Of a DNA stretch of 64,000 bases, positions 1-11,401 are shown piece by piece. The notes beneath the pieces were generated by a model, which did no database searches, was not told the origin of the DNA, and saw only the letters and a program-made list of their open reading frames with translations. A program made the position numbers and the translations under genes. Every line of letters starts with the position of its first letter. The stretch's first letter is position 1. Source of the stretch: Fusarium oxysporum f. sp. lycopersici 4287 (Eukaryota > Ascomycota > Sordariomycetes > Hypocreales > Nectriaceae); assembly GCF_000149955.1 (NCBI RefSeq), contig NC_030989.1, positions 4,414,402 to 4,478,401 on the forward strand. The letters are read 5' to 3'.

Positions 1-3000
1 CCCAAGTCGGCATGAACTTGAGAAGCTCGTCAAGCGCTGGGATCGTTCCAGGCGTGTTAGCATCACTGTAAGCACAACTGACAGTGACTTCGAGACGATC
101 AGCTGCTTGTTCCGCTGGCCGCACTCTTAATTCGTGGTCTCCCTGTGAATCGATTTCCTTCTGAGTCGCGTCCTCCAGCGCAGAAAGAGCATTTCGCTCA
201 TTCAGATACAAGTTTAATGTCCAGGGTCGATCTCGATCGCGGCGCCAGAGCTGGACGCTGCTGAAACCCTCTGAAGGGAACTTTCCAAAACGAGGATCTC
301 GTGAGCTTGCACCATCCACGGCGAATCCATAGATGGGTCGTGATGTGCGAACATAGCAAAGCCTCGAGTCAATGGCATCGATTCGAAGTCGTGCTTTGGT
401 TCCGTCGCTGCCATATATCGTCTCAACTGAGATCAAATCATCCGGAGTTTTATTCCTGTACAGTCTGGGCGTCAATGACGAGGCATCGTATTGGCAATCT
501 GATAGATCACGTCCAACAGCTGGCTGGCACTTGATCTCCTGACCCAAAGTGCTCGGTAGGGTGCTGATGACAGATCGCGCATACTCCTCAATTCCTACGA
601 TGGAGACCGTGTTGGTGCCGTTATCCAAGTCGATGACTTGTTGGAAGTAAAACTTGAAACGGTTACTATCGGAAAACGGGAATGCGACCAGGTTGTAGAT
701 GAAGGTGCCGGCGAAAACACAAAAGAGGAACAGCGGAATATGGTGAGTAACACGGTGGATGAAAGGCGTGAGCGGGAGCAACAGGAAGATGCTCAAAATG
801 CCCAATGACAGGACGGGAACAAGGAGGCTACCCCCATCAGTACCTGTCATCTGGGTAGCAGACATCACCACCAGGCCAATGTTTCCAAACAGGATCACAG
901 GTACGGGAGCCAGAAAGAGGAACTGGAGAATCCAAGTCCACGTAGGAAGGCGTCCAGACCAGCTCTGCTCATGCTCGAAAGGCTGGTATCGTCGCATACT
1001 AGGCGAAGAGGGCGAGTTTTCAGCAACCGAACGGCGGTATGTGTTGGCAAACGAGGTCGGGGCGTTGGACCCATATCCTGATTCACCGGCTCTAAGCGGC
1101 GTAGTCTCGGTAGCATCCTCAGATCCGTCCTCGTCATCCTCCGCCTCAGCACGAGCAGGTTCACTCTCTGTCTGGGGTCTCGATTCATGCTCATTATCGC
1201 GGCTAGACACATCTCGCGCCTGATGAGCGTCGTGAAGCTGCATGGCAAAGTCATGCTTTCCAAGCAACGCGAACTGCTCCAAAAGAGAAATGAACAGGGC
1301 AAGGAAAATGGCCGATTGGAAGAAAACGGTTGCATAAAGAGCACCAATGTGCATACGGTCCTCTGCCACAGCACACACAACTTGTACACCCCAACCGAGG
1401 GCAAAGAGCCACATCAGAACAAAGCCTCGATGAAGTGCACTGGGGCGAACAAAGCTGGCTCCACGCATGATGAGCCAAAACGAGAAGTAAAAGATAGAGA
1501 GAGTCATAGACCACCTGAAAGATATTAGCTTCTGATATCCCAACAGGAAAAGCCACTTANNNNNNNNNNNNNNNNNNNNNNNNNNNNNNNNNNNNNNNNN
1601 NNNNNNNNNNNNNNNNNNNNNNNNNNNNNNNNNNNNNNNNNNNNNNNNNNNNNNNNNNNNNNNNNNNNNNNNNNNNNNNNNNNNNNNNNNNNNNNNNNNN
1701 NNNNNTCCACTGCTGTAAATAATCAACGGATTGAACTTAGCAATCAGAAGAGTAGATGCAATAGTTAGTGCTCCAGCAAAAGCAAGGGCGAATGGAAAGC
1801 GGAAGAACCCCTTCCAGCCGCCCAACACAACTGGATCATCGTTAATGTCATGATGCATCTTGATATCTCTTGCAAAGAAGTAGTATTTATCCTTGCGAGC
1901 CAGGATGTACGTAAAGGCAATTAGGATCAGTGGCGTGGCGACAAGAAGTGTTAGAGACCATGCAAAGAGCCCTCTAAGCGCGAACACGGCCCACGCAGTG
2001 CCAAAGATATCGAACCAGACACCCTCGGCTTGCTTTCCGTTCTGAGCAAGATCAGAGTTGCCATCGGAGCGGTCACCGTTGAAGATGGTGCCAGTCGTCT
2101 TCGACAGGTGCTCAGTCGACGCGAGAGCAGCTGAGAGCATGTGCCAAATGCTGTTAACAGATGTGTGCCGTGTATCGTCCTGGTTGGTATGGTACCGAGC
2201 GCGAGGCTCATAGAAAGCAATGTCAAGTCCTCTTTGTCCGTAGGCATCTGCAAAGATCTCGTAATCGGTTGCGCTCTTGATCACACCTCTCTCGAAAGCA
2301 TTGGCAGCAACGACGGATCCCAGCGGATGAGGGCTCTTGGAGTAGGCCTTTGCAGCCTGCAAGTCAGTGGTACGGAAAAGCAGCGCACGGCCTCCAGCTC
2401 CAGCGCCTTCAAGGTTGACGAATGTGTGAATAAATAGTAATAAGGGGCTGTAACCAAAGGCTCTGGCGCCAAGAAGCCCATCCTCTTCGGCGTTGTTGAA
2501 GAGGAGAACAATACCGTTCTTGGGTTGGCGTCCTTTGAGTGTGAAGTAACTCAAAAGCTGCAGCATCGACACGCAGGACATACCATCGTCGGTGGCACCA
2601 TAACCGGTGGAAACGCTGAAACATTGTCAGTTAAAGAAATGCAACATCTTGTTTTCACGTACGAATCAAAGTGGCAGTTGACAAGAACACCGCCCTGGCC
2701 ACGGAACTTCTTGTACTTGGATTCATCACGCCACCATTCACCCTCGGGATCGTCTTTGCCGTGGATGTAGACATAGTAGTTGTTGCCCTCAAAGTACTGT
2801 CCCAACCATGTTCCTTTGGAAATGTTGGAGCCCATGCGCCGAGCAGTGTTGTAAGTCCAGGAAACGTTGGAAGTCCTGTCATCGAAGAGAGTTGCTCCAC
2901 GAGGCTTATCCTGGGCTGAGACCAGCGAATCTTGATTCTCCATAGAAGATGTTCTACTCATGTTAACGATATGCGCGTGAGAGCGCGACTGGGACTGACC

Positions 3001-3322
3001 TCGAGTGCCATTCTACACCACCAATCGTTTCGGTAGTATACGACATGTCATTGCGATCGAGAATCTCCTTGGTGCGGTTAATGAGGAACTCGCGTACTCG
3101 GTCATTTTCGTGACTGTTGTAGGGATGATAGGCGCGAGTAATGGTCTGTAAATCGAGCCATGCCTCGGTCAAGTTGAGACCCTGATACAGGGATCGATCA
3201 GCCGGAGCTGAAGGAACAGTTTCGTGGACCCAAATAAGAGGAATAAAAAGAGCGAGATATATAGCAGTCGTCCAGAACGACACAGGCCCTGGCCGGAAGG
3301 CAAGAGGATTCTTAGCCCTCAT
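1..3322 (-). CDS. PFF1: Vacuolar membrane M28 metalloprotease, C-terminus cut by window start
   Basis: Multi-pass vacuolar membrane protease of the M28 family (yeast Pff1/YBR074W type), expected to act on the lumenal side of the vacuole. Exons read on the minus strand are 3322-3000, 2953-2663 and 2615 to the window edge; the splices rejoin [12 protein letters not shown] and CHFDS/VSTGYG. Family signatures visible are the zinc-site His and Asp in CHFDS, the bridging Asp in GATDDG, the catalytic Glu pair in NNAEEDG and a late His in HTNQDD. An N-terminal membrane anchor precedes the protease domain, and several membrane segments follow it with an acidic Ser/Glu-rich loop between them. The 146-base N gap falls inside exon 3; at its given length the frame is kept across it. 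The start follows MRAKNPLAF, typical of the family. The C-terminal end lies before base 1. Confidence 0.93.
1560..1705. other. Assembly gap (146 N)
   Basis: A run of N inside the third exon of the vacuolar protease. Codons on both sides are in the same frame if the gap length is right (the left GGA codon and the right AAG codon are 147 bases apart), so about 49 residues of a membrane-spanning part are unseen. Confidence 0.99.
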
Positions 3323-4246
3323 GATGAGATGATGATTTGGTTTGAATTGAAGCTGAGGTAATCCTAGGTGACGCGCTCACGTCAGTGCGTCGCGGAGTGG
3401 AAAAAAAGTATAGGTGAAAAGTATATGACGATTAAAGTTGTAGGATCATGGTCAGGTCTCGAATCAGCGCGTAGTAGTGCAAAGGCTGAGAATCACGAGG
3501 AAAAGAGCTAAGAAGATGGAAGATAAGACAAGGCAGTTGAGGGAGAGTACGAGACGGAAGAGGGATCTAGTTAGATCAGATGACCCTCGTCATGAAAATG
3601 AAACAAGAAGGCACTGCACAAGACACCTCAAGAACGCGACTTCCTCAAGGCGTCGTAGTCACCTCACTCGAGTGCACCAAAAACTGAAATATCGTCGAGT
3701 ACTAAATTGAGATGAAGTTTGTAGAACTTGATGAGCCAAGGTGAGGCAACTGTTGCTGATTGTGTTGCTTCCATTCCCTTGTCACATGGCCCAAGCTCCC
3801 TGTTCCGGTAGGTAAAAAGATACGTACAATGACGCCAGAACCACTGCAATGCGGGGTCTACGCATGTATGAGCTGCATTAAATGAGTTTACGTGCATAAA
3901 CAGGGCATTTCACAATTGGAGACTCCTTCAGCAAGATCACAGTGATAGGAGAGACAGATCATAACTAAAACGACTCAATTATCAAGTACAATTTGCCTAC
4001 GCGATTAGTTCCTTGCTTTAATGATTTATCTCGCAAAACACAAGCTGAACATCAAAGCTCGTTGATATGAAGCAATGAAACGTAGTCTCATATTGCAGTC
4101 AGTGGTTAGTTTGCTGCCACGTTAGAAACGATCGCTTATCCTCCGTTGTCGGTGTCCGGTTATATAACGATTCTTAAACTATAGTCGATGTTTAAAGCTG
4201 TGTCAGAAAGCCTCTCAGAACCAAAAAGCCTCGTTAGTCTGCTCAT
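3323..4246. other. Intergenic: promoter of the protease and 3' side of BBP
   Basis: Both flanking genes are on the minus strand. The segment should hold the BBP 3' UTR and the promoter of the protease. Only short chance frames are seen. Confidence 0.5.
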
Positions 4247-6249
4247 TTAAGCACCAGGAGGTGGAGGAGGTGGAGGCTGATCACTGGGAGGTGGTGGCGG
4301 GGCATCTCCAGAAGGCGGAGGAGGAGGTGGTGCAGCGCCGGCATACTGCTGAATGAAGGCGTTAATGTCTCCAAGGCCTGGGGGAGCACCAGGAGGAGGA
4401 GGAGGCGCACTGCCAGGAGCACCAAGACCAGGGGGAGCTCCCATTCCGGGAGCAGCACCGTAGGCACCGTAGCCAGGATAACCAGCATACCCACCCTGAG
4501 TTCCAGGAGCCTGTTGCGCCCATGGAGCAGCGGCACCTGAGGCACCTGCGTAAGCTTGTCCGTAGTAGCTATCACCACTGTTACCGGCGTGATGATCTTC
4601 GTTGCGACCACCGCGATCTCTAGCCCAGGGAGCTGCCGATCCACCTTCGTTAGAATCCTGGTTGCGGCTGCGCCATGGTGCAGGACCACCAGTTGGACCT
4701 CGTTGCCAAGGCTTCGCGTCTCCGTTGTTCTGAGCGCCAGGGCCGGCCTCGATACGCGCAGGAGCTCCAGAAGACCCTCCACCAAGCTCTTGCATGAGTT
4801 GCTAATGTGTGTTAGTATTGTATAAGAAGGAGAAACAGCGGTTTTCTTACCTCGTATTCACGGTCAACATCATCTCCGCCACCGATACGACCAGCAGGGC
4901 GAGCGCCAGCATCGTTGTTGCGCCAGCTAGCACCACGCTGTCGGTCAGGACAATCGCGCGCCATATGACCAGCGTTGCCACAGACGCGACAGATAATGCT
5001 CGCAGTGTAGTTTTGTTTCTCAGGGCAGTCGTACTTGCGGTGACCGATCTTGCCACAGTTCTGGCAAGCCTGGTTCTCGTCGTCTCGGAGGGTACCGTTG
5101 AGTGCGGCGAGTTCTCGGAGCTGGTTTCGCTTGAGTTCGTTCTGGCCTTCAGGAATGGACGCAGCCTGGACAGTGTTAGTATAAATCTTGTGGGGCTTGA
5201 GGGTAGACTTACAGTCTCAATGACGTTGTGGATGAGCTTCTTAGCCTTGTTGACCTTCTCTTCGGTATCGGCCATGATGAGACAGTGCAGATCTTCTTCC
5301 TGGTTGCTGGCGTGCGCGGCATCAGACCGACCCTTACCCTCCTTTACGGAGCCCTTGCCACGAATGGCGATCTTGGCACCTGAGTCTCCCTCCATTTTCT
5401 TCAGAGTATTACCTCGAGGTCCGATAAGTAAACCAACTTTAGTACGAGAGAGCTAGTGTTAGTGTCTGATTTGCAAAGATTAGATGAACGTGGTAAGGGT
5501 TAGTCCATTCGATGAAGGAACAGGCCTCCAAACACCACCGAGGGTGTGATGGTGAGTCTGATCAAACTCCAAAAGGAAAACAAAAAACAGGGGATAATTT
5601 TGGTAAGTAGGGTTAAAGGGTTAGCAATCATACTGAAGTTAATTTCCGGATAATCGTTAACAGGAACATAGACCTTCTCCTGAGTCTTAGTAGGTCTACG
5701 ATAGTCCTGTGGCGGGTGGTAGTTAGGAATGGTCTTCATGGCCTTCTCGATGAGCTTGTGGCGCTCATCTTCAAGCTTCTTTCGATATCGGTACTCTCGT
5801 GTGTTGATACGTCGACCGTGGTTGTCGTACTGAGGAGCGGGAGAAGGCGATCTGCTATTAGTTAGCAGTGAAGGAGATTACCAGGAAAGAAAAACTTACC
5901 GATCGCCGTCAGCTGGGACGACATCGTCGATGCGAAGCTTTTGGGAGATTTCCTCGATACGCAAATGCAGTGTGTAGGCCTCAAGCTGTTCACTTGTCAT
6001 GTTGGACAAGATAGCAGTGGGCAAGCCCATGAGGCCAGCCGCCTTGTTCTCGGATGCATCACCCCATCGGTTTCGCTTCTTTCGTCGTCGAGGTCCATCA
6101 GCTTCGCTGCGAGGCTCGGGATCGCGTCCACGCTTCAAGTCGCGATCGACTCCAACGTTGCCATTAAACTCCTCCTCCTCATCTCCGAAGCGACGCTTCC
6201 CGAGAGGGATGTTGTTGGAACCGGTGATTCCTTGGCTTCTCCACGACAT
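4247..6249 (-). CDS. BBP: Branchpoint-bridging protein (BBP/SF1/Msl5)
   Basis: Recognises the intron branch site and bridges it to U2AF in the early spliceosome, in the nucleus. Five exons: 6249-5900, 5851-5634, 5436-5213, 5165-4851 and 4801-4247, giving 553 residues. Domains in order: an N-terminal basic segment with [10 protein letters not shown]; the helix-hairpin region; a KH/QUA2 RNA-binding domain rebuilt by splicing ([12 protein letters not shown], then [18 protein letters not shown]); two CCHC zinc knuckles ([14 protein letters not shown] and [14 protein letters not shown]); and a long Gly/Pro-rich tail ending in polyproline runs. This is the standard fungal architecture and length. 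The second intron is 197 bases, much longer than its neighbours (about 47-50). The start follows MSWRSQG and is supported by the family N-terminus. Antisense frames over the proline tail are shadows. Confidence 0.96.
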
Positions 6250-6755
6250 TTTCGAGCGATACGCGATCAGACTTCTGATGCTCTGGGAAAAAGGTATATG
6301 ATGGTCCAGAAAAAGACCTGGACTTTCGTTGTGGATGTCGAAAGTTCAAAGTGGGTGCCTTGGTGCTTTCAAATGATATGGGGCGATTGACGGGTCGGTG
6401 AAACACTCAGCCGGAGACCCACGTGACTTACCTGAATCAGTTGAAGACGAGACTAGCACTGTGACCGAAGGAAATAAGGAGGTCTTATATAACAGTGAAC
6501 AATTAAAGTTCTTCTGGGAATGGGTATAACAACGGCGTGAATTTTGCAGTTTTATTGGATATCATATATGTATAGTTTATGCTGCTTCGAAGTGTGAAAA
6601 CAAAGCTTGAATGCTGATAGGAGGATGCCTCAATCATTCTATTGAGATATCAGACAAGGTTATCGACAGTACCAGGCCACAGCGTCCTGCAATGACAGCC
6701 AGAAAAACACCCATGTGTGAATTCAATAGTATCGGAGTGAGCAAAAGAGGATTGA
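6250..6755. other. Intergenic upstream of BBP
   Basis: Promoter side of BBP and 3' side of the MFS permease gene. No convincing coding frame is seen. Confidence 0.5.
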
Positions 6756-8414
6756 TCAAAGTCTATATCTGAAACCGACAACCTGCCAATCCGTCACATC
6801 TGATTCAGGGTCCGAGAAATCTCCATGCCCCTGAACATTCCCTCGTACAACACCCCCTAAGCCAGCACTTCCAACGATACCCTCTTCTCTTGTTCGTCTT
6901 TCATTCAGTCTTTTGAGATAATTTCTTAAGCATATAGCACAGACTGTAGCCAGGCTGTAGCAGACAGTGATAGCCTTGAAAGCAGTCTCGTACAGTGGAT
7001 CTTCGGACTTGAGGAAGAAATGCGGCCCTGCCATGTTTCCAACACAATATGTGATGAACAGCATGGCTGTTATGGTCATCTTCTTAGTAACCCCTCGATA
7101 ATTCGATTGTACTAGGGCCATGTTGAGAGGCATGGCTGCAGATCCGCTCGAGAGAAGGAAGTAAGCGAAAAGATGGATGCCGTGAGGCACATTGTCTCGT
7201 TTGTAAATGATTCCACTGCCAATGACACATGGCATGATGACACCGACGATCAAAATGCAGTTCAGCGTGCGGAATCGGCCAGCCAGGTATCCGCTTCCTG
7301 ATATGATACCTGCTGATAGAAGTGAGTAAGGTATGTTGATGAGTGTGGATTGCAAATTCGTGAATCCGAAAGATTCGACCACAATATTCGCGAAGCTTTG
7401 TGACCCGCCATTTGGAATCTGCGTGAATAACTCAATACCCACGATGAACCAAGATTTGGGGTCAATCAAGCACTCACGGACCTGATCCCATTTCCAATTC
7501 GTATGTTCAGTCGTACCAGTACCGGAAGATACCACACGCTGTGCCGCGATTCTTCTCTCCTTTGGCGTGAGGAAAGCAGCTTTAGAGATGTTGTCTGGAA
7601 GAAGGAAAAACAAAGGCATTGCCCACATAAAAGTCGTGGTGCCTAAGATGATGTACATCCACCTCCAAGATCGTATCGACGCTCCATGGACATGCCCAAC
7701 TGTAAATGCAAGCAAACTGGCCACCAAGCCCCCAACAGAGTTTCCAGAAAACCAGATTCCAACACGAGTCGGCATCTCATCGCGCGTATACCAAGTTGAA
7801 GTCAAAAACATGAAACCGGGCGTTATCGTGGCCTCTGCGACTCCCAGAAGAAATCGCATGACCAAGAGGCCACCGAAGTTATGGCATGCCGCAGTGAGTG
7901 CAACAACCAAGCCCCAAAATAGTGTGTTTACTGTGAGATATTTCCCAGTTGGAAGGCGTGCAACGAGAACAGTTGTTGGATATGTCCATAGAAGATAGCC
8001 TAGGTAAAAGACGCTGCCGACCCAGCTGTATTGCTGGCCTTTGAGATTCTGCAATAATATCAGTGGTGAAGGGCTGGGATCGAATGGTGGACATACAGTA
8101 TCCTCTCTTAGTCCAAAAACAGCAGCGCTGGATAGAATGACCTTGTCCATGAAATTCAACATATAGGTTATGAACAGTAATGGAATGATGGCTCTGTCAA
8201 TCTTGGCCAATACCTTGTTTGCCACTTCATCGTCGATAGTGTTCCCTTGAGGCAACAGGGTAATGCCGGCCGCAGAAGGATGTCTATGGCTGTTTAAGAG
8301 CGGAAGGTTTGGATTGTTGTCGACTTCATGCTCTGTGAAGCCGTCTGGTTGACAGTCAAGCGATGATGAAGCATCTCTTCTGTCGGAGGTGTTGGTTGAA
8401 CATGGCTCATTCAT
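6756..8414 (-). CDS. MFS permease, Dal5-like (anion:cation symporter family)
   Basis: Probable plasma-membrane uptake permease of the major facilitator superfamily, closest in pattern to the Dal5/Tna1 group that imports organic anions such as allantoate, nicotinate or other vitamins. The substrate cannot be read from sequence. The 536-residue protein shows the group signature near the first helix (LLFITYMLNFMDKVIL), QQYSWVGSVFYLGYL, the loop RFLLGVAEATITPGFM and about 12 membrane segments. An in-frame 48-base intron (8096-8049, GTATGT to GCAG) is inferred because it interrupts the expected LRED-x-x-LKGQQYSW junction with a Pro-rich insertion. The start at MNEPCS (8414) is preferred to an upstream ATG at 8459 because the acidic cytosolic N-tail then has normal length. 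It sits in tandem with a second, unrelated MFS gene. Confidence 0.85.
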   Translation of the reverse strand: MNEPCSTNTSDRRDASSSLDCQPDGFTEHEVDNNPNLPLLNSHRHPSAAGITLLPQGNTIDDEVANKVLAKIDRAIIPLLFITYMLNFMDKVILSSAAVFGLREDTVCPPFDPSPSPLILLQNLKGQQYSWVGSVFYLGYLLWTYPTTVLVARLPTGKYLTVNTLFWGLVVALTAACHNFGGLLVMRFLLGVAEATITPGFMFLTSTWYTRDEMPTRVGIWFSGNSVGGLVASLLAFTVGHVHGASIRSWRWMYIILGTTTFMWAMPLFFLLPDNISKAAFLTPKERRIAAQRVVSSGTGTTEHTNWKWDQVRECLIDPKSWFIVGIELFTQIPNGGSQSFANIVVESFGFTNLQSTLINIPYSLLSAGIISGSGYLAGRFRTLNCILIVGVIMPCVIGSGIIYKRDNVPHGIHLFAYFLLSSGSAAMPLNMALVQSNYRGVTKKMTITAMLFITYCVGNMAGPHFFLKSEDPLYETAFKAITVCYSLATVCAICLRNYLKRLNERRTREEGIVGSAGLGGVVRGNVQGHGDFSDPESDVTDWQVVGFRYRL

Positions 8415-8808
8415 CTCTGCTCTTGCAGGATGGAGTGATAGCAGAAAAGAGATACACACTGCATTAATCTATTTCCATAGCTTTATTGGCATGAGAAAAT
8501 TTCAATCTCCACTTGTTTCTGAGAAATGATGACTGTTGAGGGAACACAAAGTTACGCCGTGGTCGAAAGATAACATTCAAGCTTGCAGGTGCGAATAGCT
8601 CCCTGATACTGTGCTGAGCACGGACAGGAGTAAGTGGCCCAAATTGCATCAATGATTTCGCCGTGATCAGTCAAAGCAGGCATGGAGATATTTCTGAAAT
8701 TGATGAGAATAGTTTTATTTAACTTTTGGTACAAATAATTGTTGTTCATAAATTTCCAAATAATCAAACCGCGGTGTCATGCTATCCTCCTACATGGCTA
8801 CTTTTATA
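8415..8808. other. Intergenic between two MFS genes
   Basis: Promoter of the Dal5-like gene and 3' end of the DHA2-type gene. AT-rich around 8690-8760; no gene seen. Confidence 0.4.
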
Positions 8809-10801
8809 TCAAGTCGTCGATGCACCTCGATGTCTAGGAGTAACGCGTCTCATTTCCTGACTCTCACTAGTGCCTATCGAAAAGTCAACCTCGTCTGCCT
8901 GGTTCGATCCCCGCGCCTCATTTACAATGCCCAAGTGTGCTTCCTGATGATCTTTGCTGAGATGATGCGCTTTCATAAAGAAACCGAGCAACAAGCCAAC
9001 GCTGGAGAATGCGGTATACTATCGAGGATCAGTATGAAAGAGGAACTAGAAGTCGGTCGATTTTCGTACCATTATCCACATCTTGTCAATAGCATTGAAG
9101 AATGCTGTCCTCACGACAAGTTGCGACTCTGTCGGTAAGGTCTTGATCAGATCAACGCTCGCAGACGCAGATGCACCATTGAACAACCTGGCAAGGCCGG
9201 GACCCAGACTATCTTCAAGAGTCTGATATTCACCTTTCATTTCGTTCTGGAACAGTACCCCGCCAATGACAACGGATATCGCTGTGGCCAGTGTCCGGAC
9301 AAAGCCCATCGCCGTGGTCGCGGCCGCAACGTCCTTGTGCGGCACAACAGCCTGAACAGACAACAAGGGGCCTTCAAAGTTCAAGCCAACCCCAATTCCT
9401 GTCAGTATCTGAAAAGAGATCAATTTTGCCCAGTTCATGTTAATGTCTAGGCTGATCATTAGGCCCATTCCCAGTGTCATGATCATTAACCCAACACGGG
9501 AGACAAGGAGATACTTGCCACTGAACTGAATGTAGACTCCAGTAAGAGCAGCAGAAATTGAGATGGGCAAGATGAAGGGGAGAAGATACACACCCGAGCG
9601 CAGTGGGCTCGCTAGAAGAACTGCCTGAAAGTATAACGGTAGGTAATAGGCGACACCAAGAAACACAAACGCATGGAAGAATGTGACGGCGTATGCTGAG
9701 GAGGATGAACAGGTCTTGAAGAGATGTACTGGTAGAACAGGAAACTCTGCCAACTTCCACTCGTTCCATATGAATAATACGCCAGTGACCACCCCAAAAA
9801 CTATGAGAGATACCACTTTTGCAGAGTTCCAAGGCTCGTACACGCCGCCAAGATAAAGTCCGAGCAGCAACATCAAAGTCCCTCCTATGATGAGAAAGCT
9901 GCCGGGCCAATCGATGGCTTTCAGACCTGCCCAAACAGGGGTGTTGGGAGATGGGAGTTTGAGGGTGAAGACCAAGAGAACAAAGACTGCAGCGGTGATG
10001 GGTACTAGGGATATCAGCTACAGCTCGGAACATATGTAATGGAAACTTACAATTGATCCAAAAGCACCATCTCCAACTGGACACTATTAGTAAGAATACC
10101 TTCCAACAGACACAACCTTACTTCAACCGATCCGTAAATGCGCCTCCAAGTACGGGGCCAATCCCAGACGCAACGGCCCAGATAATCGATGTCAGTCCAT
10201 AGTATAGCCCCCGGTCCCGTTGTGAGAACATATCGCTGATACAAATATTCACCAGCGTCTGCATCCCAGCAGCGCCCAATCCTTGAATGGCCCGCCCAGC
10301 GATAAAGATAGCCAGGCCATCAACCAGAGCACAAATAAGGCTACCCGCAAAGAATATGACATTGGCAACGAGTAATATAGGTTTTCTACCCCAGATATCG
10401 GAAATCTTCCCCCACGGTGGTGTCGAGGCAGTATGGGCGAGGACAAAAGATGTGCCTATCCAAGTATAGCCCGAATCAGATGCAAAATGGGCGGCGATGG
10501 TTGGAAGTGCGGTTGACACAATTGTCAATTCAAGTGCGGCAAGGAAGACACAGGCGCAGAGTGAGGACATCACTGTTGCGATCTGAAGCAGAGTCTTCTT
10601 CGATTTGGTACTCTGGATGCCGGGTTCATTGGAGCTTGAAGCGTCATGGTTGTCGCTCAAATTATGAATCGGCGTTTCTCGGACAGGACGGTGTTGATTG
10701 CGAACTTGGCATGCCTCTGAGTCCCTGTCGTTGATATGAACATCGTCAAGTTGTGTAATAGGCGTGGATGGCCCCGGCGCCTTGAAGGTTGTTTGTGACA
10801 T
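8809..10801 (-). CDS. MFS transporter, DHA2-type (14 TM) multidrug/toxin exporter
   Basis: Proton-driven exporter of the drug:H+ antiporter-2 group, probably in the plasma membrane; substrate unknown. Four exons: 10801-10122, 10076-10051, 10004-9070 and 9018-8809, giving 616 residues. Visible motifs are motif A (GKISDIWGRKPILL), motif B (RAIQGLGAAGMQTLVNICISD) and the antiporter motif C (GIGPVLGGAF). After splicing comes WRWCFWINLPITAAVF, a hallmark of this group. The second exon is only 26 bases and carries WRWCFWIN; it is fixed by that motif. The last intron (9069-9019) joins DKMWIM to YTAFSSVGLLLGF, restoring the final membrane segment and a charged C-tail. The N-tail is about 75 polar residues. 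Such genes often sit beside secondary-metabolite clusters, but no biosynthetic gene is visible here. Confidence 0.9.
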
Positions 10802-11401
10802 TGTTGTCGTGGAAGTCGGACATTGCAGATTCTTGTCAGGTATGAGTTACGAGGAGGTGAAGAAAGGGTATTTATATAACAGAAAGTCCATGAATGATGA
10901 CATTGATTCCGTCGTGACGTTCATGCTAGTGGTTCGTTTCCTGTCAAAGGACCCTTGCCCATGGTGTTGCTCCTAGTGGATCCTTCTCTGAATGCGATCG
11001 CATTCGAGGTTCCACCAAGACGGGATAATAGCTGGGGTAAGCACATTCCCACCACAAGGGTCCTCGGTGCTTCCCTTCATATCTTTATCCTCACAACCTG
11101 CGTCGCCAGGTGTTAGCATCTTACGCACTCGTTCTCATTAGCCTTTTCTTTTTGTTCTCCCGACACGATGAACCTTGGCTACAACATCAGCCTCCCATGT
11201 TCAGTGATGCCGCCACACCTTTATCCCATGTCAACAAGATGCGCTAGGCGATGCGACCCCCAAGAGAACTGGCTGGTACATCACGTGTGAGGCTTCATGC
11301 GTGATAACACCAAGTCCTACATTTCAGGTTCTTGGCATAGGCAATCTCCCGGTATCAGATAGTGTCGCCTTATTCACAAGAACCGAGCCAGCTCGCCCGG
11401 T
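10802..11401. other. Divergent intergenic region, MFS and HET genes
   Basis: About 600 bases between the divergent starts of the DHA2-type transporter and the first HET gene. Apart from the TATA-like box on the transporter side, nothing further is recognised. Confidence 0.5.
10871..10878 (-). promoter_or_regulatory. TATA-like box upstream of the DHA2-type transporter
   Basis: TATATAAA on the minus strand, about 70 bases before the ATG at 10801. A plausible core promoter element; position and sequence only. Confidence 0.4.

Noticed and set aside
4243..4785. 180-codon second minus-strand frame over the BBP tail
   Set aside because: Shifted-frame shadow of the repetitive Gly/Pro-rich BBP exon.
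8901..8912. GGTTCGATCCCC, like a tRNA T-arm
   Set aside because: It lies within the last coding exon of the DHA2-type transporter on the other strand, and the upstream sequence shows no D-arm, anticodon arm or acceptor stem.
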